This document shows, piece by piece, positions 1 through 6,969 of a DNA stretch of 7,189 nucleotides. The notes beneath the pieces were generated by a model that was given only the letters and a program-made list of their open reading frames with translations, ran no database searches and had not been told where the DNA came from. The stretch's first letter is position 1, and every line of letters begins with the position of its first letter. The position numbers were made by a program, and so were the translations under genes. Origin of the DNA: Vulcanimicrobiia bacterium. Lineage in GTDB: Bacteria; Eremiobacterota; Eremiobacteria; Baltobacterales; Baltobacteraceae. Where the stretch lies: the NCBI GenBank assembly GCA_024281135.1, contig JAMXLG010000363.1, forward strand, positions 1 through 7,189, given 5' to 3'.

Positions 1-95
1 CGGGTCAACTCGTCTTTCAGTTCAAATGGACTGATTTGATCCCACTTGCGGAAGCGCTCCATCGGATCGGTGCCGGTTGTACCTTTGATGGCCAT
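1..95 (-). CDS. aspD: Aspartate 4-decarboxylase (AspD-like), N-terminal fragment
   Basis: Only the first 31 codons are present; the gene continues past the left edge. The translation opens MAIKGTTGTDPMERF and reaches ISPFELKDELT at residues 21-31. A SPFELKDEL-type stretch near the N-terminus is what I recall from bifunctional aspartate aminotransferase/L-aspartate beta-decarboxylases, PLP enzymes that convert aspartate to alanine plus CO2 in the cytoplasm and consume a proton. No catalytic residue (PLP lysine) lies in the window, so the call rests on this motif and on the AspT-like gene at the other end. The ATG at 93-95 is preceded by a good ribosome-binding site. A second ATG at codon 12 would match the shorter N-terminus I remember for family members but has no comparable site. 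It lies 29 bp downstream of the barrel gene on the same strand, so the two are probably co-transcribed. Alternative: another fold-type I PLP enzyme. Confidence 0.7.
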   Translation of the reverse strand, partial: MAIKGTTGTDPMERFRKWDQISPFELKDELT

Positions 96-104
96 GTAAC
101 GTTA

Positions 105-110
105 CTCCCT
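105..110 (-). promoter_or_regulatory. Ribosome-binding site of the aspD-like gene
   Basis: On the minus strand this reads AGGGAG, 9 nt before the ATG at 93-95. It supports this ATG over the in-frame ATG at codon 12. The spacer between it and the start codon is part of the perfect 10-bp palindrome GTAACGTTAC (96-105). Confidence 0.65.
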
Positions 111-124
111 ACGGGTTAGTCTGA

Positions 125-988
125 TTAAAATCTCGCCGTCAAGTTTGCCTCGAACTTATACTTCCAGAGGCCGTTCGTGCCGAGGCCCCAGGTGTCCGTA
201 ATCAGGAACGACGTATCGTCCACGCCTCCAAAGAGCGTGAAACCGAGCGCATCTTTGAAAAGGCCGCCGCGTGTATCGAAAAGCACGCGGGCATAATTGA
301 GTACCGAGAGCTTGAGACTCGGATTTTTTGCCGAGAGTACCACGTCCGGAACTTGCATCTCGCCTTCGTAGTAGCTCGTCCATGAGGCGTTGGCCGGCAC
401 GATCACGGATTGATCGTACTCGTTTTTATAGCTAAGCGCGCCGCTTTTCCATTTCCACTTCACCGTATAGAACGCCTTAATCTCCGTATCGTGGTTGTCT
501 ACGTTGTTTGCGTTCGTGTTGAACGCTCCTCGGAATTCCAGCGTGTGAGCGAATGTCGGCGATGTAAGGCCATATGAGTAGGCGAGTTCGAGGTTGCCGA
601 GTCCGGAATACGGGGCTGCGAGCGCAGGGAATTTTGTGATAATGGGAATTCGAATTTTTAACTGGGCTGCCTTATTCCAGAGGTTGCGTCCATAACGAAA
701 CTCTTGTTTCACCTTACCCGAGCCGTCGCGGTTGCCCTGAAAATAGTAGAAGAGCGTTGAACTACGATCGATCGTGTAAAAGTTGCCCGCCATATCGTAG
801 AGTGGAGATTCTGTCGGCGAGGCTGATGGCGATGGCGACACGAACGGCGACGGTGACGGAGACGGTGATGGAGACGGCGAGGCCTGTGCGATGGCAGGCG
901 TAGGCGTTGATTGAGCGCAGGTATTCGCGCGCAAGGCGATCATAGCGACGGCAAACGAAAGTAGAGCTACAGAGCGGGCGATGGTCAC
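125..988 (-). CDS. Predicted outer-membrane beta-barrel protein with Ser-Pro linker
   Basis: The 287-residue product has a signal peptide (basic R5, hydrophobic residues 7-19, likely cleavage near A25), then a low-complexity Ser/Pro/Ala/Thr linker (about residues 27-62) and a C-terminal domain rich in alternating aromatic/polar strands that ends in Phe (ANLTARF), as outer-membrane barrels assembled by BAM usually do. Residues 110-141 (LKIRIPI, then YSGLGNLELAYSYGL) resemble the 'SGLGD-E-L-Y' strand-turn-strand pattern of the Phenol_MetA_deg/transporter-like barrel group (PF13557), but I cannot confirm the family. The start is GTG; an in-frame TAG lies 4 codons upstream, and the next start (M16) would cut into the signal peptide. 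The ribosome-binding site is weak. It is 29 bp upstream of the aspD-like gene in the same direction and divergent from the efflux operon. A role as outer-membrane channel for a substrate of the neighbouring genes is possible but is inference. Confidence 0.75.
   Translation of the reverse strand: MTIARSVALLSFAVAMIALRANTCAQSTPTPAIAQASPSPSPSPSPSPFVSPSPSASPTESPLYDMAGNFYTIDRSSTLFYYFQGNRDGSGKVKQEFRYGRNLWNKAAQLKIRIPIITKFPALAAPYSGLGNLELAYSYGLTSPTFAHTLEFRGAFNTNANNVDNHDTEIKAFYTVKWKWKSGALSYKNEYDQSVIVPANASWTSYYEGEMQVPDVVLSAKNPSLKLSVLNYARVLFDTRGGLFKDALGFTLFGGVDDTSFLITDTWGLGTNGLWKYKFEANLTARF
803..880 (-). repeat. Ser-Pro coding repeat (low-complexity linker)
   Basis: Residues 37-62 of the barrel protein. 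Six uninterrupted Ser-Pro pairs are encoded at 845-880 by near-identical 6-nt units (TCNCCG/TCNCCA type), followed by further SP, SA and SPTESP units. It probably forms an extended periplasmic linker between the processed N-terminus and the barrel. The 6-nt periodicity makes it prone to length change by slippage. Confidence 0.8.
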
Positions 989-1111
989 GCAACCATGCTA
1001 GAACCAAAAGGGTATGCGACGCTATCCCGCGATAGCAGAGTGCGGCATTTTGCTTGCGCCCTTGGGATATCGATGCGCGGGCGTCCATTCTACACTGTTG
1101 GATAGCACGTC
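989..1111. promoter_or_regulatory. Divergent intergenic control region
   Basis: This 123-bp stretch separates the leftward barrel/aspD block from the rightward efflux operon and must hold promoters for both unless the barrel gene is read from further away. It contains a 16-bp inverted repeat at 1021-1036. On the minus strand, TAGAAT at 1087-1092 (5 of 6 bases of a sigma70 -10 box) has a poor -35 (TTCATG, 18 bp upstream). On the plus strand, TTGCTT at 1050-1055 is a possible -35, but no good -10 sits at 16-18 bp. The promoters are therefore not assigned with confidence. Confidence 0.5.
1021..1036. promoter_or_regulatory. Inverted repeat, candidate operator
   Basis: GCTATC-CCGC-GATAGC: perfect 6-bp arms around a 4-bp centre, lying roughly mid-way between the two divergent start codons. 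The 7-mer GATAGCA of the right arm recurs at 1101-1107, just before the efflux operon start. The position suits an operator for a TetR/MarR-type repressor of an efflux operon, but no regulator gene is present in the window and arms this short can arise by chance. Confidence 0.3.
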
Positions 1112-2323
1112 ATGAAAAGCATCATCGCTCTTTTTTTAGCTCTCGGCGTGTGCGTCGTCCCGGCGGGATGCGGAAACGGCGACACCGACAATCAAGCCAA
1201 CGTCGAGGCGCCGCCGGCCTCGGTGGTCGTGCAGTCCGTGCGTCGCGCAACCGTCCCGATCACCGAGGATTACGAAGGTACGATCGGGGCCGTTCAGCAG
1301 GTCGAAATTCGAGCGCGCGTTCAGGGCACGCTCGAGCGCGCGCCGTTCAAAGAGGGCGATCTGGTCCGCAAGGGCGATCTGATCTTCCAAATTCAGCAAG
1401 ACGAGTTCATTGCTGCACTTCGGACGGCACAGGCACAACTCGCGACCGCGCAGGCGCAAGTCGCGCAGGCGAAAGGCAATCTGTTCTCTCGTCAGGCGTC
1501 GCTAAAACGTGCGCAAATCACCGTTGCACGAGATCGTCCGCTAGCTGCGGAGAAGGCTATCCCGCAAAAAGACCTTGATAATGCCGTTCAGTCCGAACAA
1601 GTCGCAACCGGCGATCTCGACGTAGCCAACGCTCAGATTCAAGCTGCAAATGCAGCCGTTCTTGCAGGGCAGGCAGCGGTCGCGAACGCGAAATTAAATC
1701 TCAGCTACACGACGATCTACTCGCCCGTTACCGGACTGATCGGATTCCGGACCTTCGACGTCGGCAACGTAGTCGGCGGTCCCACGACGGAAGTGCTCGA
1801 CACAATTACGACCATCGACCCCATAAAAATCACGTTCGGCATCGATGAATCGACGTATCTGGCGCTCTCGGAAGCGAAACGCAACGTCGACACGCCGCCC
1901 CTGCGCGATCAAGATCTCCGCGTTGTGCTAGCAAATAATGCGACATACGGATATCCGGGACGACTTTACACCGTAAATCCCACAGTCGATCCGAAGACCG
2001 GCACGATTACCGTAGAGGCTCGCTTTCCAAATCCGGACGGGCTTCTGCGCCCTGGCGGCTTTGCTCGCGTTCGTGTGATAACCGAGCGTCGTCCAAATGC
2101 TCTGCTCGTTCCGCAGACTGCGATTATCAAATCCCAAGGCGTCGACACCGTATACGTGGTCAACAACAGTAACGAAGTCTCACTGCGAACCGTTCAACTT
2201 GGACCACAATATCAACAGTCGTTCGTCGTGCAATCAGGGCTCAACGCCGGCGATCGCGTCGTGGTCGAGGGGACGCAGAAAGTGAAACCCGGCGGGAAAG
2301 TCGTCATCGCTAAGGCGGGTTAG
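1112..2323 (+). CDS. RND efflux periplasmic adaptor lipoprotein (HlyD/AcrA family)
   Basis: Membrane-fusion subunit that links the inner-membrane pump to the outer-membrane channel. The 403-residue length is typical for AcrA/MexA proteins. Order of parts: lipoprotein signal with Cys20 (VPAGC; Pro at -3 is atypical); first half of the lipoyl domain about 60-97 (QVEIRARVQGTLE, then EGDLVRKGDLIFQI); a long Ala/Gln-rich alpha-helical hairpin about 98-195; second lipoyl half about 196-230 (YSPVTGLIG); beta-barrel about 236-325 (with TVDPKTGTI and LLRPGGFARV); membrane-proximal domain about 326-400 (VPQTAIIKSQG, GLNAGDRVVVEG). These are the standard family landmarks in the standard order. It is the first gene of the operon, and the pump gene begins 2 bp after its stop. 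The ribosome-binding site is weak (GGA about 9 nt upstream). The substrate cannot be read from the sequence. Confidence 0.95.
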   Translation: MKSIIALFLALGVCVVPAGCGNGDTDNQANVEAPPASVVVQSVRRATVPITEDYEGTIGAVQQVEIRARVQGTLERAPFKEGDLVRKGDLIFQIQQDEFIAALRTAQAQLATAQAQVAQAKGNLFSRQASLKRAQITVARDRPLAAEKAIPQKDLDNAVQSEQVATGDLDVANAQIQAANAAVLAGQAAVANAKLNLSYTTIYSPVTGLIGFRTFDVGNVVGGPTTEVLDTITTIDPIKITFGIDESTYLALSEAKRNVDTPPLRDQDLRVVLANNATYGYPGRLYTVNPTVDPKTGTITVEARFPNPDGLLRPGGFARVRVITERRPNALLVPQTAIIKSQGVDTVYVVNNSNEVSLRTVQLGPQYQQSFVVQSGLNAGDRVVVEGTQKVKPGGKVVIAKAG

Positions 2324-2325
2324 CG

Positions 2326-5300
2326 GTGGCACATTTTTTCATCACGCGTCCGATCTTCGCGATGGTGTTCTCCATCGTCATCGTGCTGCTTGGCATCGTC
2401 GCGATTATCACGTTGCCTGTCGCGCAATTCCCACCCATTTCCCCGCCCCTCATTCAGGTGCAAACCACGTACATCGGCGCGAGCGCCTCGGTGGTGGAGC
2501 AATCCGTTGCCTCACAGATCGAAAACGAAGTGGTCGGCGTGGACAACCTTATCTACATGCAGTCGACGAGTTCGTCCAGCGGACAGTACACGCTGAATTG
2601 TACGTTCAAGGTGGGCGCCGACATTCAAAAAGCGCTGATCGACGTGCAAAATCGGCTGCAACAGGCGACGGGCAGCCTTCCGGAAGCGGTCAATAAGTTC
2701 GGAATCACCGTCCAGAAGAAGTCGCCGCAGATTCTGATGGTCGTTGCGCTCTACTCGCCGACGAACTCGTACGATCGCCTGTTTCTGAGCAACTACACCA
2801 CGCTCAACATCCTCAATCCGCTCCTTTCCGTTCCCGGCATCGGCGGCAGCAGCATCATTGGCGAGCAGAACTACGCGATGCGCGCATGGGTGCGGCCCGA
2901 CAAACTCGCAAAACTCGGGCTACAGGCGAGCGATCTTTCAAGCGCGATCACAAAGCAGAACGTTTTGATTCCGACAGGCGCCGTCGGTGCGCTGCCCGCG
3001 CCGAAGAACAATCAATTCCAGCTCTCCGTGAACGCACAGGGGCGGCTTACCGATCCGAAGCAATTCGGCAACATCGTCGTACGCACCAATCCCGACGGTT
3101 CGATCCTGCGCTTGAGCGACGTGTCACGCCTAGAACTCGGCGCCCAGCTCTACCAGACGCTCGGCTCGCTCAACGGCCGTCCTGCGACGTTGATGATTCT
3201 CTATCAGACGCCTGACGCAAACGCGCTGACGACTGCAAAGAACGTCCGCGCGACGATGGCGGAATTGGCCAAAGCATTCCCGCCTGGTCTCCAATACGCT
3301 GTCGCGTACGACAGCACGCTGTTCGTCAAAGACTCGATCAAGGACGTGCTCAAGACGCTCCTTGAGGCGATTATCCTCGTCATCCTCGTCGTTTTCATAT
3401 TTCTCGGCAGTTTCCGTTCGTCGTTCATCCCGATGCTCGCCGTACCGGTGTCTCTCATCGGCACGTTCATCGCGTTTCTTCCGCTCGGCTTTAGCATCAA
3501 CACGCTGACGCTCTTCGGATTGGTCCTCGCTATCGGCATTGTAGTTGACGACGCCATCGTCGTTGTCGAAGGCGTCGAACATCACATCGAACAGGGGATG
3601 GATCCGCTGCCGGCCACCGAGCTTGCTATGAAGGAGCTCACAGGACCGATTCTCGGCATTTCGCTCGTACTGACAGCCGTATTTTTACCGTCCGCGTTTA
3701 TCAGCGGAATCACCGGTCAGCTGTTCCGTCAGTTCGCGCTCACTATCAGCATATCGGTGAACCTCTCAGCGCTCGTCGCTCTTTCTCTGACGCCTGCTCT
3801 GTGCGTGCTCATCCTTCGCAAACGGCAGCGAATGCCCGGACCGCTAGGATGGTTCATCGACAAATTCAATGGCGTATTTGCCGTCGTGACCAATGGATAT
3901 ACCGGCATCCTTCGGATGATCTTGCGTCGCACGATTCTCGTGCTTGGAGTCCTTGCGGCATTTTACTTCGCCGTTGCATTCCTCGGAATGAAACTGCCGG
4001 CTGGATTCGTTCCCAACGAAGATCAGGGCGTCGTGTATGCCAACGTCCAATTGCCGTACGGCGCGTCGCTCGATCGCAACGCCGCCGTTCTCAGCAAGAT
4101 GGAAGCGGACATCATGAAGGTTCACGGCGTTGCTGACGTCATCTCGCTCGCCGGATACAACCTGCTTACGTCGATTCAAACGCCGGACACTTCGAGCTTC
4201 ATCGTCGTGCTCAAACCGTGGGATGAACGCAACAAAGAGCACTTGACGCTGCGAGGCATCGTCAAAGACATCGACGACAAAATGGCCGCGTATCCGCAGG
4301 CGGCAGCGTTTCCGTTTGTTCCTCCGACCATACCGGGGTTAGGCAACGCGTCGGGATTTGCGTTCGAACTGCAAGATAAGGGCGGCCACACCGTCAACGA
4401 ACTTGCAGCCGTTGCTGATAAGGTCGTGGCTGAAGCGCGCAAGCGTCCGGAAATATCGGCGATCAACAACACGATGCGAACGTCGATTCCTCAGCTCGAA
4501 CTGGATGTTGACCGCGAGAAGACAAAGTCGCTCGGCGTCGACGTCAGCGACGTCTTCAAGCAGTTGCAGGCGATGCTCGGCGGACTCGTTGTTGACGAAT
4601 TCACCATGTTCAACCGGACGTGGGATGTCATGATTCAAGCCGAGCCCGACTTCCGCGCAAACCCGGCGAATATCTCGCAGATTTCCGTACGAAATTCGAG
4701 CGGCCAGATGGTGCCTTTGAGTGCCGTTACCAAGACGCGCCCCGGACTTGGTACCGATTTCATTCAGCGGTTCAACACGAACCGCGAGATCGAAATCTTC
4801 GGGTCGAATGCTCCGGGCTTCAGCACGGGACAAGCCATCAAAGCGATGCAAGAAGTTGCTGCGAAAGTGCTTCCGCCGGGCTACGGTTACGGCTGGTCAG
4901 GAACGGCGTACCAAGAAGTGGCTGTCGGCAACACGCAGACGATCATCTTCGTACTCTCGATCCTGCTCGTCTTTCTCGCGCTCGCCGCTCAATATGAAAG
5001 CTGGACGATGCCACTGGCAGTCATCCTCGGCGTTCCCCTCGGTGTGCTCGGCGGGTTCGTATCGGTATTGCTGTGGCGTCTTGACAACAATATCTACGTA
5101 CAGATCGGACTGATCCTCGTGATCGGTTTGGCCGCGAAGAACGGCGTGCTCATCGTCGAGTTCGCGCGACATTTGCGCCATCAAGGCGAACCGATCGACG
5201 ACGCAGCGATCGATGCCGCACGACTGCGTTTCCGGCCGATTCTGATGACGTCGTTTGCATTCATTATCGGCGTTATTCCCTTGATGTTCGCGCACGGAGC

Positions 5301-5505
5301 GGGTGCTGCGTCAAGACAATCGCTCGGATCCACGGTCTTTGCCGGGATGCTCTCCGCGACGGCTCTCGGAATTTTCTTCACCCCGACGCTGTTCCGGCTC
5401 GCGCAACGTTGGATCGAGCGTGGGAAGAAGCCGGCCGTTACCGTGACCTCGGGCGAGATCGAGCCCGAAACGGTGCTGGCGCAAACGCACGGAGAGCCGG
5501 TATGA
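2326..5505 (+). CDS. RND multidrug efflux pump, AcrB/HAE1 family
   Basis: Inner-membrane proton-driven transporter, active as a trimer. At 1059 residues it is full length (AcrB is 1049). It starts MAHFFITRPIFA on a GTG, the usual family N-terminus, with AAGG (2312-2315) 10 nt upstream. Twelve membrane segments are recognisable: about 10-30, 341-360, 366-386, 392-416, 436-458, 467-494, 535-556, 872-890, 896-916, 924-946, 970-989 and 1000-1022, with two large periplasmic loops between segments 1-2 and 7-8. The proton-relay residues are intact: Asp408 and Asp409 in GIVVDDAIVVVE, Lys938 in GLAAKNGVLIVEF, and Arg968 and Thr975 in LRFRPILMT. Other landmarks are PNEDQG (563-568) and NYAMRAW (182-188). 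Most aromatic residues that line the AcrB distal pocket appear to be aliphatic here. Its stop codon overlaps the start of the next gene (ATGA), so translation is probably coupled. Substrate is unknown. Confidence 0.97.
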   Translation: MAHFFITRPIFAMVFSIVIVLLGIVAIITLPVAQFPPISPPLIQVQTTYIGASASVVEQSVASQIENEVVGVDNLIYMQSTSSSSGQYTLNCTFKVGADIQKALIDVQNRLQQATGSLPEAVNKFGITVQKKSPQILMVVALYSPTNSYDRLFLSNYTTLNILNPLLSVPGIGGSSIIGEQNYAMRAWVRPDKLAKLGLQASDLSSAITKQNVLIPTGAVGALPAPKNNQFQLSVNAQGRLTDPKQFGNIVVRTNPDGSILRLSDVSRLELGAQLYQTLGSLNGRPATLMILYQTPDANALTTAKNVRATMAELAKAFPPGLQYAVAYDSTLFVKDSIKDVLKTLLEAIILVILVVFIFLGSFRSSFIPMLAVPVSLIGTFIAFLPLGFSINTLTLFGLVLAIGIVVDDAIVVVEGVEHHIEQGMDPLPATELAMKELTGPILGISLVLTAVFLPSAFISGITGQLFRQFALTISISVNLSALVALSLTPALCVLILRKRQRMPGPLGWFIDKFNGVFAVVTNGYTGILRMILRRTILVLGVLAAFYFAVAFLGMKLPAGFVPNEDQGVVYANVQLPYGASLDRNAAVLSKMEADIMKVHGVADVISLAGYNLLTSIQTPDTSSFIVVLKPWDERNKEHLTLRGIVKDIDDKMAAYPQAAAFPFVPPTIPGLGNASGFAFELQDKGGHTVNELAAVADKVVAEARKRPEISAINNTMRTSIPQLELDVDREKTKSLGVDVSDVFKQLQAMLGGLVVDEFTMFNRTWDVMIQAEPDFRANPANISQISVRNSSGQMVPLSAVTKTRPGLGTDFIQRFNTNREIEIFGSNAPGFSTGQAIKAMQEVAAKVLPPGYGYGWSGTAYQEVAVGNTQTIIFVLSILLVFLALAAQYESWTMPLAVILGVPLGVLGGFVSVLLWRLDNNIYVQIGLILVIGLAAKNGVLIVEFARHLRHQGEPIDDAAIDAARLRFRPILMTSFAFIIGVIPLMFAHGAGAASRQSLGSTVFAGMLSATALGIFFTPTLFRLAQRWIERGKKPAVTVTSGEIEPETVLAQTHGEPV
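5491..5496 (+). promoter_or_regulatory. Ribosome-binding site fixing the start of the channel gene
   Basis: GGAGAG inside the last codons of the pump gene, 5 nt before the ATG at 5502. It decides in favour of this start over in-frame codons further upstream, which lie within the pump gene and would bury the lipoprotein signal. Confidence 0.75.
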
Positions 5506-6947
5506 AGCTTGCGCTGGTCTTCGCCGCAATCGTGCAAATCTTCGCGTCGTGCGTACCGCCCACGCCGTCGGCTCCACCTGATGCGCAGATGCCGCAAACA
5601 TACCGCGGCGAGGCTTCGACTGCGTCGTCACTCGGCAATGTTCCGTGGCGTCAGCTCTACGATGATCCGGTCTTGCAAGACTTGATCCAGCGAGCGCTTG
5701 CGAGAAACTTCAACGTCGAGATCGCGTATACGTCGATTCTTCAGGCAGAAGCGAACCTGGGAATCACAGGGGCGAATCAGTCGCTCTTCGTCAACGGATT
5801 TCTTCAGGCTCCGTATACCGTCACCACCGGTGGCAACAAACCTCCGAGCCAACCGATAAATCAATTCTATCCGGAGGTCGGTCTCACAGCGCAGTATCAA
5901 GTGGACCTGTTCGGCAAACTCGCGTCGGCCACCGGCGCGGCGCGCAACGCATTGCTTTCGACCGAAGCTGCGAAGGATACCGTGCTCGCAACGGTCGTCG
6001 CTGACGTCGCAAGCGCGTACTTTGAGTTGCGCGAGTTGGACGATGTTCTTTCGTTCACCGAAAGCGCGATTACCGACCGCAAGGAGGCTGTTCGCCTGAT
6101 GAATCTCCGAGTCTCGGCTGGTGAGTCGTCGCTGCAAGATCTACGTCAGTCTGAACAAGCGCTCTACGAAGTTACACAAAATCTTCCGTCGATCCGGCAG
6201 AGTATCGCCCAAACCGAGAATGCGCTCGCGGTACTGACCGGCGACTATCCGCACGATATCACCCGGGGTCGGCCGCTCCTGCAACAAGTTCGCATGCCCG
6301 ATGTTCCGCAAACCGGTGTGTCCAGTGAACTATTGCAACGTCGCCCCGACATTCGTCAAGCAGAGTACGCGATCGCCGAAGGTGCGGGCAACGTCGACGT
6401 TGCTCGCAAACTGCTCTATCCGACGCTGACGCTCGGCGCCACCGCCGCAGTCGCCGGCCAAGTAGTGAGCGGCGTGTACCCGAACGCGCCCCCCTCCATC
6501 TCTGCGCTCGAAAGCGTAAATGGTGTATTTTACGGACCGCTTGGGCTATTCTCGATCATTCCGCAAATGCTGCAGCCGATTTTCAACGGCGGTCAAATCC
6601 GCTCACAAATTCACTTGGCGCAAGCGCAGCAACAGCAAATAACGGTATCGTATTTGCAGACGGTTCATCAAGCATTCGCGGAAGTGTCGAGCGACATTAC
6701 GACCTACAATCAGTCGCGCCTTCGAACGGTGCAGTTGCAGAAGTATGAAGAGGCATCGCTCGATTCAGTACGCCTAGCAAATACGCGATACCAAAACGGC
6801 TACACGTCCTACTTAGAGGTTCTCGACGCTCAAACCCGGGGCTATCAAGCCCAAACGGATCTCGCGCAAGGACAGCTCAACGAACGTCTTGCGCTTGTGC
6901 AACTCTATCTCGCCCTCGGCGGCGGCTGGCAGCAGTCGCAGCAATAA
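5502..6947 (+). CDS. RND efflux outer-membrane channel lipoprotein (TolC/OprM, NodT family)
   Basis: Outer-membrane exit duct of the tripartite pump. With the ATG at 5502 the product is 481 residues, the usual length for OprM-type proteins. It opens with a lipoprotein signal ([10 protein letters not shown]...FASC, Cys17). Two outer-membrane efflux repeats follow. The first has [20 protein letters not shown] (47-66), QVDLFGKL (133-140) and a helical stretch with [16 protein letters not shown] (166-181). The second has [16 protein letters not shown] (277-292), QPIFNGGQI (358-366) and [16 protein letters not shown] (429-444), ending LYLALGGGW. These are family landmarks in the expected order. 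The ATG overlaps the pump's TGA (ATGA), and it is followed 22 bp later by the AspT-like gene with no terminator between. An in-frame opening at 5409 extends upstream but overlaps the pump gene and lacks a signal sequence. Confidence 0.95.
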   Translation: MKLALVFAAIVQIFASCVPPTPSAPPDAQMPQTYRGEASTASSLGNVPWRQLYDDPVLQDLIQRALARNFNVEIAYTSILQAEANLGITGANQSLFVNGFLQAPYTVTTGGNKPPSQPINQFYPEVGLTAQYQVDLFGKLASATGAARNALLSTEAAKDTVLATVVADVASAYFELRELDDVLSFTESAITDRKEAVRLMNLRVSAGESSLQDLRQSEQALYEVTQNLPSIRQSIAQTENALAVLTGDYPHDITRGRPLLQQVRMPDVPQTGVSSELLQRRPDIRQAEYAIAEGAGNVDVARKLLYPTLTLGATAAVAGQVVSGVYPNAPPSISALESVNGVFYGPLGLFSIIPQMLQPIFNGGQIRSQIHLAQAQQQQITVSYLQTVHQAFAEVSSDITTYNQSRLRTVQLQKYEEASLDSVRLANTRYQNGYTSYLEVLDAQTRGYQAQTDLAQGQLNERLALVQLYLALGGGWQQSQQ

Positions 6948-6957
6948 CTACAGCAGC

Positions 6958-6963
6958 AGGGAG
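6958..6963 (+). promoter_or_regulatory. Ribosome-binding site of the aspT-like gene
   Basis: AGGGAG, 6 nt before the ATG at 6970, in the 22-bp gap after the channel gene. No terminator-like hairpin or T-run lies in the gap, so read-through from the efflux operon is likely. Confidence 0.7.
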
Positions 6964-6969
6964 TTCGAT

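Noticed and set aside
803..880. Tandem repeat as a possible CRISPR or intergenic repeat array
   Set aside because: Unit is 6 nt with no spacers and is in frame within a protein, encoding Ser-Pro pairs.
762..1088. Minus-strand open frame across the divergent region and the barrel N-terminus
   Set aside because: Out of frame with the signal peptide and barrel; its Val/Thr/Ser-rich part is only the Ser-Pro repeat read in another frame.
1091..1096. TACACT as a -10 box for the efflux operon
   Set aside because: It would start the transcript about 9 nt before the ATG, leaving little room for a ribosome-binding site, and no -35 element is at the right distance.
1054..1578. Plus-strand open frame overlapping the start of the adaptor gene
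   Set aside because: Arg/Ser-rich out-of-frame translation; the overlapping frame gives a complete HlyD/AcrA protein.
3130..3585. Long open frame antisense to the pump gene (and similar ones at 3844-4242, 4339-4851, 4897-5295)
   Set aside because: Arg/Glu/Asp-rich translations with no domain or hydrophobic logic, lying wholly inside a clearly coding gene; expected mirror frames of codon-biased GC-rich DNA.
5409..5501. Extended N-terminus for the channel protein
   Set aside because: Lies inside the pump gene, gives a charged Arg-rich leader, and hides the lipoprotein signal that begins at 5502 behind a good ribosome-binding site.
5628..6137. Antisense open frame of about 170 codons in the channel gene
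   Set aside because: Composition is Arg-rich and patternless, and the sense strand has full OprM-family landmarks through the same interval.
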